Under the pieces are notes generated by a model. The model was not told the DNA's origin. It searched no databases and saw only the letters and a program-made list of their open reading frames with translations. Shown piece by piece: positions 1 through 6,566 of a stretch of DNA of 20,416 nucleotides (its first letter is position 1; each line of letters opens with the position of its first letter). This DNA comes from a virus: positions 1 through 20,416 of IMG/VR virus record IMGVR_UViG_3300025379_000937; one strand, given 5' to 3'. The translations under genes and the position numbers were made by a program.

Positions 1-147
1 GATGCTGAAGGTGCTTGGAAAGAAGTTATGCGATCTAATTTCAGTAAAGTAGGCGATGATGGAAAGGTCAGGAAAAGAGAGGACGGAAAAGTCCTTAAAC
101 CGATCGGTTACTCCCCTCCACAACTTTCAGAATATATTAAAACTTAA
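1..147 (+). CDS. C-terminal fragment of a gene cut by the window edge, unknown function
   Basis: Frame 1 is open from the first base and ends at TAA 145-147, giving the last 48 residues of a protein. The visible part is hydrophilic and lysine-rich, with DDGKVRKREDGKV in the middle and a tail reading SPPQLSEYIKT. It lies 12 bases before the next + strand gene and looks like the end of the same transcription unit. The fragment is too short to assign a family. It is called coding because the frame stays open up to a stop just before the next Shine-Dalgarno, as elsewhere in this compact region. Confidence 0.6.
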   Translation, partial: DAEGAWKEVMRSNFSKVGDDGKVRKREDGKVLKPIGYSPPQLSEYIKT

Positions 148-159
148 AGAGACAATAAT

Positions 160-984
160 ATGAGAAGCAACTATTGGTCCTGTTCAAAACTAGCAGATTA
201 CATTCGCGGAACTCCTAAACTCGGTATGGGTACCAGTGAGGAATGGGATGAGTGGAATACTCGTGCTAAAATGAAACACAGCTTTCGCTACTGGTTGGCG
301 GAAGAAGCGTTGGATGCTGTCCAAAATTTCTTTTGCTATCCTGGAGATAAATTAAATGATGTCCGTTATTATATCAATAATCGTTACATTAGCAAGTCTC
401 ACGCTCTTACCGCTCATCCGAGAGACATCAAACCCGGGGCTTGGCAGGACGTTGGTAATCGCTTTCTACCTTGCCTGTTTAATGAGCTTGTGGATTTTGT
501 GGAAATAGAACAGGCATGGCACACCTGTATATGGGATGAAGAAGCTCGTAAGAAATACGCTGTACCATGGTATCGTAGTGGCTGGTTGCGTTGGCGTACT
601 TGGCGTTGCGCCGAAGCCGGACTTGCTCACCTAGATTGGGCCGCTACTCTTACCAACAAAGATTTTATCAAAGAAGGTGAGAAGGAAGAACCAACTTACC
701 AAGCCAAAGCCGCAAAAGAAATTTTAGATCTTTACACTTGGTGGACTGTTACATATCGTAATCGTCCGGATCCTTATGAAGCAAGTGGCTGGACTGCGGC
801 ATGCGAAGCGAGTCGTATTGCTAACGGTGGCCGACTGAACTTTGGTGGAGAAAAAGATCCAATGCTGAAGAAACAAAGCAATAAAGCTCACAAATTACTT
901 CAAAAAATTGAAGCCGATTACGAAAAAGAAGATACAGAAATGTTAATCCGTTTAATCAAAATCCGTCAATCACTTTGGACCTAA
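160..984 (+). CDS. Conserved-looking phage protein, unknown function, 274 aa
   Basis: This is an open frame of 274 residues with an ATG at 160, preceded by an AAAGAGA Shine-Dalgarno seven bases upstream. The protein is rich in tryptophan and aromatic residues, including a WYRSGWLRWRTWRC stretch near residues 136-149. The C-terminal third is charged and probably helical. No signal peptide or membrane segment is visible. I recognise no catalytic motif, although the general look matches uncharacterised proteins of T4-like aquatic phages. It is followed two bases later by the next gene, so the two are probably co-transcribed. The coding call is firm from length, start signal and tight packing. 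The function is unknown. Confidence 0.85.
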   Translation: MRSNYWSCSKLADYIRGTPKLGMGTSEEWDEWNTRAKMKHSFRYWLAEEALDAVQNFFCYPGDKLNDVRYYINNRYISKSHALTAHPRDIKPGAWQDVGNRFLPCLFNELVDFVEIEQAWHTCIWDEEARKKYAVPWYRSGWLRWRTWRCAEAGLAHLDWAATLTNKDFIKEGEKEEPTYQAKAAKEILDLYTWWTVTYRNRPDPYEASGWTAACEASRIANGGRLNFGGEKDPMLKKQSNKAHKLLQKIEADYEKEDTEMLIRLIKIRQSLWT

Positions 985-985
985 T

Positions 986-1228
986 ATGACTGAAGAAAAG
1001 AAAGTTCGTGTAACATTTGCTCCTGGCGCCTTTGACCAGTTTGAAGGCACTCAAGAAGAGTTAGATGAATTCATTGCCGAAATCAAAAATATGTTTGAAG
1101 GCAAGACTCCTGAAGAAATTAAAGAAATGAGCCGTGTGATTGATTTTGAAGATCCTACCGAAGAGGATCTTGAAGCAATTGCCGCATTAAGCTCAACAAA
1201 TACCACACAAAATAGGATACTGCAATGA
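986..1228 (+). CDS. Small acidic phage protein, 80 aa
   Basis: The ATG at 986 follows the previous stop by one base, which suggests coupled translation. There is no clear Shine-Dalgarno of its own. The protein is strongly acidic. It has a short beta-like start (VRVTFAPGAFDQFEGT) and then a helical EELDEFIAEIKNMF stretch around residues 24-37. From memory the FAPGAFDQFEGTQEELDEFI motif recurs in small hypothetical proteins of marine T4-like phages, but this was not searched. Its stop overlaps the ATG of the next gene (1225-1228, ATGA). A longer - strand frame across this locus is a shadow. Function is unknown; small acidic phage proteins are often inhibitors of host proteins, but nothing here shows that. 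Confidence 0.82.
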   Translation: MTEEKKVRVTFAPGAFDQFEGTQEELDEFIAEIKNMFEGKTPEEIKEMSRVIDFEDPTEEDLEAIAALSSTNTTQNRILQ

Positions 1229-1557
1229 AAGCGCAGATACCTGCCGAAGGCATTTACCAACACAAAGATTGGGGTGACTCTGTCATGTACGGGGTAACCT
1301 GTGAATGTACTGATCCTGCTCATCAACATAATGTTTGGATTGAAGCAGATGAAACTGGTGTTACTGTGACTACGTATACTCAACAAAAGACCAAGTGGTG
1401 GGAACTTAATCGTTTTAAAATCATTTGGTGTTTGTTGATCAAAGGTTATGTAGAGTACGAAGCAAATATTATCATGACAGAACAACAGGCCCTTAACTAT
1501 TCTGAAACACTAAAGAAAGCAATTGCCAATGTCAAAAAATTCAAAGATAGCAAGTAG
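1225..1557 (+). CDS. Phage protein of unknown function, 110 aa
   Basis: The gene starts at ATG 1225 inside the stop of the upstream gene, with an AGGA Shine-Dalgarno at 1214-1217. The protein has a CECTDPAHQHNVWIEAD segment (residues 26-42) in which two cysteines and two histidines cluster. These could bind a metal, but no known finger pattern is satisfied. A hydrophobic WELNRFKIIWCLLIKGYVEY patch follows, and then a helical C-terminus. The last 29 bases overlap the start of the next gene in another frame. Similar short proteins occur in T4-like aquatic phages by my recollection. No function can be assigned. Confidence 0.8.
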   Translation: MKAQIPAEGIYQHKDWGDSVMYGVTCECTDPAHQHNVWIEADETGVTVTTYTQQKTKWWELNRFKIIWCLLIKGYVEYEANIIMTEQQALNYSETLKKAIANVKKFKDSK

Positions 1558-2092
1558 TCCAGAAAGACATACCTTTCAAGTTGAGGGTGCAAAAAAACGA
1601 GCAGAGAAAAAAGGCGAGGAAGTTCCTGAACATTATCTTAATTTTTGGAAAACTGCCAAAGAGCAAGATGAAGCAAATCTTGTAGATCCAGCTTGGCAAA
1701 AAGACAATATGGAGTATGATCTCCGCAGTACTGAGTGGATCTGTGACAAAGTCAAAGTCTCAGATAGCTATGCTCAAAACTTGTATGCGGCCATGTGTAA
1801 CATGCAGTTTCAAAAATTGGATGTTATGCCTATACTAAAGAATCAGCGTTGGTCGTGTTCATGGCGGCATGCCGGTGGCATTGTTGCCGACATGCGTGAA
1901 AAGGGCGATTACATTGATTGGTACTGTAGCGGTATTGGTAACGAAGAATACGGCAACGGTTTGGACGGTACTAAACCAGAACTTGACGAAGATGGTAGAA
2001 CTTATGTACCCGAAGGTGTTGTAACTGACGAAATCCGCGAAGATTTGAAGAAGTTAGGATGGATTGCTGTAGAATGGGAAGATGAAGAATGA
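1529..2092 (+). CDS. Phage protein of unknown function, 187 aa
   Basis: The start is taken as ATG 1529 (MSKNSKIASSPERH) rather than the upstream TTG at 1523. A purine-rich AAAGAAAG lies a few bases before it, inside the preceding gene. The N-terminal third is lysine/glutamate-rich (VEGAKKRAEKKGEEVPEHYLNFW). The middle holds an aromatic core with NQRWSCSWRHAGGIVADMR and GDYIDWYCSGIGNEEYG. The C-terminus is acidic and contains VVTDEIREDLKKLGWIAVEW. The combination resembles a conserved hypothetical of T4-like phages rather than a known enzyme. It overlaps both neighbours (29 bases upstream, ATGA downstream), so it sits in a translationally coupled block. Coding status is secure and function unknown. 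Confidence 0.85.
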   Translation: MSKNSKIASSPERHTFQVEGAKKRAEKKGEEVPEHYLNFWKTAKEQDEANLVDPAWQKDNMEYDLRSTEWICDKVKVSDSYAQNLYAAMCNMQFQKLDVMPILKNQRWSCSWRHAGGIVADMREKGDYIDWYCSGIGNEEYGNGLDGTKPELDEDGRTYVPEGVVTDEIREDLKKLGWIAVEWEDEE

Positions 2093-2655
2093 AAATTGCG
2101 TTGAGTAAGCGTACAATTGAGCGTGAAGGAAAGGTATACGATGCTATCGAAAACGCATGGTATACCTTTTTGGACGGGCATGATTTGACGTTTATTCCCA
2201 ATCGATTGGACCAAGACTTTGACGCACTAGCGGAAAACGCCGATGTTTTCATAGTCACAGGGGGCGATAATCGCCCCGTACGCAGGCGCACAGAGCGTAG
2301 GATGATCATTGCTATGCTGAAACGCAATAAACCTGTTGTAGGGGTTTGTCACGGGGCTTTTTTGCTTACAAAGTTCCTAGGCGGGACTACAGGACGCAAG
2401 GATGGACATCGTGGAGTTATCCACAAAGTTATCCACAATAAGGTTGAATATAGTGTGAATAGTAGTCACCGTTACTACATCAAAACCCTGCCAAAAAGTG
2501 CCCAAATACTGGCACAAGACGAAGATGGTCATTGTGAAGCATGGATAGATCATAATATAGCGGGCATAGTTTGGCACCCAGAAAGAGAAGAAAACGGGTT
2601 CATTCCTCCCGAAATCATGCCGTTTTTTGGTAAAAACCTCCTAAAAGTCGCTTGA
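2089..2655 (+). CDS. Class I glutamine amidotransferase-like protein (peptidase C26 type)
   Basis: This 188-residue protein has the layout of a class I glutamine amidotransferase domain. A strand-turn VFIVTGGDNRPV lies near residues 53-64. The nucleophile elbow VVGVCHGAF carries Cys87. A C-terminal GIVWHPERE segment carries His163 and Glu165, completing a Cys-His-Glu triad. Such domains release ammonia from glutamine or hydrolyse gamma-glutamyl bonds, usually for a synthetase partner. No synthetase is fused here and none is obvious next door. Relatives of this small C26 type occur in bacterial capsule and surface-sugar clusters, so a link to the nucleotide-sugar genes at 9706-11899 is possible but inferred. 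Translation starts in an ATGA overlap with the previous gene. The coding sequence contains two perfect DnaA boxes, noted separately. Confidence 0.85.
   Translation: MKIALSKRTIEREGKVYDAIENAWYTFLDGHDLTFIPNRLDQDFDALAENADVFIVTGGDNRPVRRRTERRMIIAMLKRNKPVVGVCHGAFLLTKFLGGTTGRKDGHRGVIHKVIHNKVEYSVNSSHRYYIKTLPKSAQILAQDEDGHCEAWIDHNIAGIVWHPEREENGFIPPEIMPFFGKNLLKVA
2417..2437 (+). promoter_or_regulatory. Two tandem perfect DnaA boxes inside a coding sequence
   Basis: TTATCCACA occurs at 2417-2425 and again at 2429-2437, in the same orientation and 12 bp apart. Both copies match the high-affinity E. coli DnaA box. A third element, TGTGAATAG at 2454-2462, matches the reverse orientation at eight of nine positions. 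The repeats encode the VIHKVIHN stretch of the amidotransferase-like protein, so a purely protein-level cause cannot be excluded. Whether the phage or host uses them is unknown. Confidence 0.4.
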
Positions 2656-2680
2656 CTTTGAGCCGGTACGGCTATATAAT
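2652..2680 (+). promoter_or_regulatory. Sigma70-type promoter with a palindrome in its spacer
   Basis: TTGACT at 2652-2657 and TATAAT at 2675-2680 are separated by exactly 17 bases, close to the bacterial housekeeping consensus. The spacer holds a perfect inverted repeat, AGCCG-GTA-CGGCT (2661-2673), that could be an operator. Transcription would start near 2687. The -35 begins just upstream of the stop of the preceding gene, and the gene at 2713 has an AGGAG Shine-Dalgarno at 2703-2707. This is probably a promoter read by unmodified host polymerase. Confidence 0.75.
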
Positions 2681-2712
2681 AACAGTATGTTTAACACACT
2701 ATAGGAGCAAAA

Positions 2713-3918
2713 ATGGCTACAGTGGCAGGGGTTAAAATTAAACCCAAGACAAAAAAGATTACCAGCGTTACCATTCGAGAGAATGCCAAACGAGATTACA
2801 GTCCCAAATGGGATCATGTTGGCACGATGACTGCCACCGAGTATTCCATTCACTGGCACAATTCCATGAACTATTACAGACTTGAGGGCGACGCAAAGAC
2901 CTTTAAGCCTGCGGTGATTAATTGGATGGGTCGTAACGACTATACTAAAGAACAAATCCAAGAGTTTAAGAAAACTAAAGATTGGCGTGTTCATACCACT
3001 ATGGGCAGTATTGCTCATTGTTTGTTGAAGGGTATGCCAGATGTTCGAGCAGACTTTAACAATGGCAAAAGTGCTGTTACTTGGTTGAAGAAAGAAATTG
3101 CCAAGATTGTTGAAGATGGCAAATACGACATCGAAGTTGTTCCAGAAGATAAAACAATCAAAGTGGCAGCACCTGTGGTCAGTATACAAGATCGTATTCG
3201 CGAACAGGCAGTTACTATGAGCGAAGAATTGGATGCGGCCATCGACAGCTGGATTATGGATCCAGAAGCGTTTGATCCAAAAGAATTTAAAATTGCCAAT
3301 TTGTTGCGCGGCAAAGGTGCCAAAGCGGCACAGGCTCGTTATATTAAATCTTTTTTCCAAAAGGACATGGCCGAGTTACATGAACTGGCCAGCGGCAGTG
3401 CTGATGACCAGTTGCGAGAAGCATACAGCCATAATAGTCGTAAACAAGTTAAGAAATTAATTGAATTTTACGAAGGCATTGCCACTGCGTGTGATCAAAT
3501 TGCCGCAGAAGCTAAGGTGCTTAAAAAGCCACGTGCCAAGAAAGCCAAGCCTGCCGAGGAATTGGTCAAACGTGTTAAGTTCAAGGTCGGCGATGATAAG
3601 TTAGGCATTACCAGTGTGCCACCAGCACAGCTGATCGGTGCCCAAGGTGCTGTGGTCTATAATACCAAATTGCGTAAACTTGGCATCTATATTGCTAAAA
3701 CTGCCGCAGGCTTGGGTGTTAAAGGTACTAGCATTACTGAATTTACTGAAAAGAGTTTCCAAAAGACTCTACGCAAGCCCGAGGTACAGATCAAAGAGTT
3801 TAAAGATCAAAATACACAGAAGCGCATTGAAACTTGGTTTGGTAAAATCAAGGCCACTGAGACTGTGATGAATGGTCGTTTGAATGAAGAAATTATTATC
3901 CTAAAGGTATTCAAATAA
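2713..3918 (+). CDS. Phage protein of unknown function with its own strong promoter, 401 aa
   Basis: The ATG at 2713 has an ideal AGGAG Shine-Dalgarno five bases upstream, and a near-consensus promoter lies just before it. The protein starts with a basic stretch (KIKPKTKKITSVTIREN). An alpha-helical middle follows, and then a lysine/proline-rich linker (KKPRAKKAKP, residues 271-280). A more compact C-terminal domain (about 284-401) has a GAQGAVVYNTKLRKLGIYIA segment. The basic patches suggest nucleic-acid contact, but no known fold is recognised. It has a dedicated host-like promoter, so it is probably made early and in quantity. It ends in a TAATG overlap with the next small gene. A 239-residue - strand frame over the same bases is a shadow. 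Confidence 0.88.
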   Translation: MATVAGVKIKPKTKKITSVTIRENAKRDYSPKWDHVGTMTATEYSIHWHNSMNYYRLEGDAKTFKPAVINWMGRNDYTKEQIQEFKKTKDWRVHTTMGSIAHCLLKGMPDVRADFNNGKSAVTWLKKEIAKIVEDGKYDIEVVPEDKTIKVAAPVVSIQDRIREQAVTMSEELDAAIDSWIMDPEAFDPKEFKIANLLRGKGAKAAQARYIKSFFQKDMAELHELASGSADDQLREAYSHNSRKQVKKLIEFYEGIATACDQIAAEAKVLKKPRAKKAKPAEELVKRVKFKVGDDKLGITSVPPAQLIGAQGAVVYNTKLRKLGIYIAKTAAGLGVKGTSITEFTEKSFQKTLRKPEVQIKEFKDQNTQKRIETWFGKIKATETVMNGRLNEEIIILKVFK

Positions 3919-4076
3919 TGGAAAGGGATACCCGTAATAAATTGTTGGAAGAACTACATTTAGAAGCATGGCGTCATGCTGTTGCTGGGCAGAGGTTATT
4001 GAGTCGTATTAGAGATTTGGAAACCTTGTTTAAGGCTCAGGATATTTTAGAAGACAAGGAGAAGCACAATGCTTGA
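3918..4076 (+). CDS. Small helical protein, 52 aa
   Basis: The ATG at 3918 shares its A with the TAA of the upstream gene, and the TGA at 4074-4076 overlaps the ATG of the downstream gene at 4069. The 52-residue product is charged and probably one long helix (RNKLLEELHLEAWRH, then GQRLLSRIRDLETLFKAQ), with a heptad-like leucine pattern suggesting a coiled coil. It fills what would otherwise be a 150-base gap in a block where genes abut. An AAGGAGAAG near its 3' end serves as the Shine-Dalgarno of the next gene. No family is recognised. Confidence 0.65.
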   Translation: MERDTRNKLLEELHLEAWRHAVAGQRLLSRIRDLETLFKAQDILEDKEKHNA

Positions 4077-4467
4077 TTGTTTGATCATAGGCGATAGTAT
4101 TGCCGTAGGTACACAGATGTTTGATAAGGAGTGTGCTCTAATTGCCAAAGGGGGTATTAATACTGCCCAATGGAACAGAGACTATCTCAAACGTGATTTG
4201 AACGCAAAAACTGTTATTATTAGTTTAGGCACAAACGATCATAAAGGTATCCGAACTAAAGCAGAACTACAACGTATTCGAGAAAAGGTAGGAACCAATG
4301 CCCAAGTATTTTGGATATTGCCAGCTATCAAGCCCGAGATCCAAACTATTGTAAAAGACATGGCTACTGAATACGGTGATGTGGTCATACCTATCAAGAG
4401 CCTACAACCAGATGGAGTTCATCCTAGCCGGGCTGGATACAAGCAAATAGTTTTAGAAACAAAATGA
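4069..4467 (+). CDS. SGNH/GDSL-type hydrolase, 132 aa
   Basis: The sequence carries the SGNH hydrolase blocks in order. IIGDSIAVG gives the nucleophile Ser10 (block I), GG near residues 28-29 fits the block II glycine, SLGTND gives Asn56 (block III), and DGVHPSRAGY gives Asp115 and His118 (block V). These enzymes cleave ester or acetyl groups from lipids, polysaccharides or proteins. At 132 residues it is short for the family, which usually exceeds 180, so this is a minimal version lacking the usual insertions. There is no signal peptide, so it would act in the cytoplasm or as part of the virion. Its Shine-Dalgarno (AAGGAG) lies inside the upstream small gene. Removal of acetyl groups from surface glycans is a plausible but unproven role. 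Confidence 0.8.
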   Translation: MLDCLIIGDSIAVGTQMFDKECALIAKGGINTAQWNRDYLKRDLNAKTVIISLGTNDHKGIRTKAELQRIREKVGTNAQVFWILPAIKPEIQTIVKDMATEYGDVVIPIKSLQPDGVHPSRAGYKQIVLETK

Positions 4468-4742
4468 TAAGATGCCATCTATCAATTGGTAACCTGTGGG
4501 GTGATCGATTTCGACTACTTGGATCCATTGGTAAAAAAATTTCCAAAAACAAAGCATGGGAATTGGAACACTTTTACGATGGTACATGTATTTTTGAAAT
4601 AGAGTGCGTTTATACAACAAGACAGGACCATGCAGGCATTAGATTATCATTCTGCTTGCTGGGCTACACAATTGGTGCTAAACTATATGATGTAAGGCAT
4701 TGGAACTATCTTACCAAACAATACAAAAAGGAAACAGTATGA
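4464..4742 (+). CDS. Phage protein of unknown function, 92 aa
   Basis: The gene begins in an ATGA overlap with the hydrolase (4464-4467) and ends in another ATGA overlap at 4739-4742. The product has aromatic and beta-rich segments: SIGNLWGDRFRLLGS near the start, KAWELEHFYDGTCIFEIEC in the middle, and HAGIRLSFCLLGYTIGAKLYD followed by RHWNY near the end. By recollection the DHAG...LLGY...YD.RHW pattern recurs in small hypotheticals of T4-like phages. No catalytic or metal-binding set is evident. It is held in a translationally coupled chain, so expression is tied to its neighbours. Function unknown. Confidence 0.8.
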   Translation: MIRCHLSIGNLWGDRFRLLGSIGKKISKNKAWELEHFYDGTCIFEIECVYTTRQDHAGIRLSFCLLGYTIGAKLYDVRHWNYLTKQYKKETV

Positions 4743-5311
4743 TCACAATGAAAGAATTTATGGAATTGGTGGATTATAAAATCACCGAAGGCAACGACTA
4801 CGGTTGGAATTGTTATGGCAATTATGCTTATTCGTTAGACAGTTGGAATGGCATTCACGGCGACGGTGGATATAGTTTCACTATTGTGTTTAGCACTAAG
4901 AGTCAACGTGTGTTTGAAGTATGTGTACACGACTATACCAATAACCGTGCTTATCGTATGATTGCTAAAAACAAGCAGGAAAAACATAGCCAGGAAGCAA
5001 AACAACGTGGCGTTAACTTGAACGAAGCTTGGGAATTGGATGACGGCACTCCTGTTGAATATACTGATTTAGAACTTTTAGAAGATTTTATGGAAAAAGC
5101 TCGATCAATTAAAGAAGGCAAAACTTATGATACTGGTGTTCTGGTGCCTTTGGATTTGTCAGATGAAATGCTGTTACAAGCGGCGCTAGAGGCACATAAA
5201 CGTGGTATCACACTCAACGCCTATGTTAATTTGGCATTGGCAGATTTGGTTGAACGAGTAAAGAACGGTGAAATTTCCAAACAAGATTTTATAAAATCTG
5301 AGGACTGCTAA
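4739..5311 (+). CDS. Phage protein with a possible ribbon-helix-helix C-terminus, 190 aa
   Basis: The start is set at ATG 4739, not the earlier in-frame ATG at 4700, because AAAAGGAAA lies just upstream and the resulting ATGA overlap matches neighbouring junctions. Residues 1-75 form an aromatic, probably beta-rich domain (GWNCYGNYAYSLDSW; GGYSFTIVFSTKSQRVFEVCVHDY). Residues 136-172 read VPLDLSDEMLLQAALEAHKRGITLNAYVNLALADLVE. A strand followed by two helices around a GITLNAYV turn is the shape of a ribbon-helix-helix DNA-binding unit. Such tails are common on T4-like phage proteins. A regulatory or DNA-associated role is therefore possible but inferred only from this pattern. Confidence 0.8.
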   Translation: MITMKEFMELVDYKITEGNDYGWNCYGNYAYSLDSWNGIHGDGGYSFTIVFSTKSQRVFEVCVHDYTNNRAYRMIAKNKQEKHSQEAKQRGVNLNEAWELDDGTPVEYTDLELLEDFMEKARSIKEGKTYDTGVLVPLDLSDEMLLQAALEAHKRGITLNAYVNLALADLVERVKNGEISKQDFIKSEDC

Positions 5312-5565
5312 TGAGCAAGGATAAACACAAACCCTATCAGTGGATTGATGGTGAGACTGCTGATCGTATCACTAGTCTTAACCTAAAGGATTATCGTGCC
5401 TACCTTAAAAAGGAACTTAAGGAATGGACAAAGAATCCCAAAGGTCCCAATAACCCTGATGGTAAATGGCTGCATCCTGATGATGTGGTTACTAATATGC
5501 GTACCATCGAAGCACTGGATTTGATTATCAGTCATTTTATAACAACTGAAGATGAGATAAAATAA
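5311..5565 (+). CDS. Small phage protein of unknown function, 84 aa
   Basis: The ATG at 5311 overlaps the previous TAA (TAATG), with a GAGGA Shine-Dalgarno about seven bases upstream. The product is hydrophilic and probably helical: NLKDYRAYLKKELKEW (residues 24-39), a loop with NPKGPNNPDGKWLHPDDVV, and a final helix MRTIEALDLIISHF. By recollection, the LKDYR.YLKKEL ... HP.DVV ... ALDLII arrangement recurs among T4-like phage hypotheticals. No catalytic motif is present. The 3' end overlaps the following ATG at 5565. Confidence 0.8.
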   Translation: MSKDKHKPYQWIDGETADRITSLNLKDYRAYLKKELKEWTKNPKGPNNPDGKWLHPDDVVTNMRTIEALDLIISHFITTEDEIK

Positions 5566-5786
5566 TGTATAAAACAGTTTACACAGAAGTAGAAGTCGAT
5601 GTTGACTTGAGCGACTTTGATACAGACGATCTAGTTGAAGAACTAGAAAGCCGTGGCGCTGGCACTACAGACTACGGAGACGGCAGAGATTTATTGTATA
5701 CTATTTGGCTCAAACGTAGGATGGGGCAAAATTATCAAACAGAATTGGATCAATTGATCTATAACGGAATTGGAAAAATTGTATGA
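5565..5786 (+). CDS. Small acidic phage protein, 73 aa
   Basis: The gene is joined to its neighbour by TAATG at 5563-5567 and to the next by an ATGA overlap at 5783-5786. The N-terminal half is strongly acidic, with a strand VYTEVEVDVDLSDF and a helix DDLVEELESRGAG. The C-terminal half is mixed and amphipathic. There is no recognisable enzymatic motif. An acidic strand-helix start of this kind (DVDLSDFDTDDLVEEL) is familiar from small phage proteins, but its role is not known to me. It is called coding because of length and perfect junctions on both sides. Confidence 0.75.
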   Translation: MYKTVYTEVEVDVDLSDFDTDDLVEELESRGAGTTDYGDGRDLLYTIWLKRRMGQNYQTELDQLIYNGIGKIV

Positions 5787-6382
5787 AGCAAGAACTTGAT
5801 GAATTGTTGTGTAAGAAATATCCTAAAATGATGGTCAACCGTAACAAGAACATGATGGAAACTTGTATGTGCTGGGGTTTTGAATGTGGCGATGGTTGGT
5901 TCCAGATTCTCAATCAGCTTATGGGTAATATTCAACATCACATTGATTGGAAACGCAATCAACGTGCCAGCACATTGAGGTATAATCGTGCCTTGAAACA
6001 GGCCCTTAACGGTAACAAGACTGCGCTGATTAGTTACTACACATATGGCGATACTCCAACTGATTATACATTTGATCACGTTGAAGAAGATATTGAAAAG
6101 GCCAAGTTTCGTGATGTTCCAGACCTTATCACACAAGTGACATTGGACCAGGTCAAGGAAAAGTTTGGCACACTACGGTTTTACTACTCAGGTGGCGATG
6201 ACTATATCAGCGGCATGGTAACTATGGCAGAAGCAATGTCAGGTGTAACTTGCGAATCATGCGGTAATCCTGGCGAAAGCAAAGGTGGTGGATGGGTACG
6301 TACTATCTGTGAGCCTTGTGAAGAAAAACGTAGCCAGGCATGGAAAAAACAAAGAGAGGAATATGATGAAACTAATACCTAG
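5783..6382 (+). CDS. Phage protein with a C-terminal zinc-ribbon-like motif, 199 aa
   Basis: The start is at ATG 5783 in an ATGA overlap, with GGAAA upstream. The N-terminal part is aromatic and cysteine-containing (METCMCWGFECGDGWFQI, residues 24-41). A central VTLDQVKEKFGTLRFYYSGGDDYISGMV segment (119-146) looks like a compact folded core. The C-terminus has Cys157-x2-Cys160 and Cys176-x2-Cys179, spaced as in a zinc ribbon or treble-clef knuckle, followed by a basic helix (EEKRSQAWKKQREEY). The LDQVKEKFGTLRFYY plus CxxC...CxxC layout recurs in hypothetical proteins of phages and bacteria by my recollection. Zinc binding is likely. The partner, whether nucleic acid or protein, is unknown. 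Confidence 0.82.
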   Translation: MKQELDELLCKKYPKMMVNRNKNMMETCMCWGFECGDGWFQILNQLMGNIQHHIDWKRNQRASTLRYNRALKQALNGNKTALISYYTYGDTPTDYTFDHVEEDIEKAKFRDVPDLITQVTLDQVKEKFGTLRFYYSGGDDYISGMVTMAEAMSGVTCESCGNPGESKGGGWVRTICEPCEEKRSQAWKKQREEYDETNT

Positions 6383-6566
6383 AGAAGTACTAACTGTGTT
6401 AATCTGTTTGTCTTTAGGCTTTTGTTTGTCATATTTTGTCTTGCCCAGACACGGTGAAGTAGTATATAATTGCGACATAGCAGAAATTAGTCCCGACATA
6501 CCTGTGGCGGTTAAAGAAGAATGCCGCAAGCGACAGCTTCAACGAACTCTTTGGATTCCAAAATGA
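6366..6566 (+). CDS. Small single-pass membrane protein, 66 aa
   Basis: ATG 6366 is chosen because AGAGAGGA ends six bases upstream. The adjacent ATG at 6363 would be too close and the longer frame upstream lies inside another gene. Residues 7-26 form one hydrophobic segment (VLTVLICLSLGFCLSYFVLP). A 40-residue tail follows with Cys36 and Cys53 flanking AEISPDIPVAVKEECRK. With a short N-terminus and a periplasm-facing tail, the two cysteines could form a disulfide. The product could be an inner-membrane anchor, or a lysis or superinfection-exclusion factor, but nothing decides this. The 3' end overlaps the next gene by ATGA. Confidence 0.78.
   Translation: MKLIPREVLTVLICLSLGFCLSYFVLPRHGEVVYNCDIAEISPDIPVAVKEECRKRQLQRTLWIPK

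Noticed and set aside
1051-1485. 144-residue - strand frame opposite the small genes at 986 and 1225
   Set aside because: No ribosome site, and it covers two + strand genes with perfect ATGA junctions.
2641-3360. 239-residue - strand frame opposite the 401-residue gene
   Set aside because: The + strand gene has a strong promoter, Shine-Dalgarno and coherent protein. The reverse frame has no ribosome site and a low-complexity His/Phe/Asn composition typical of a shadow.
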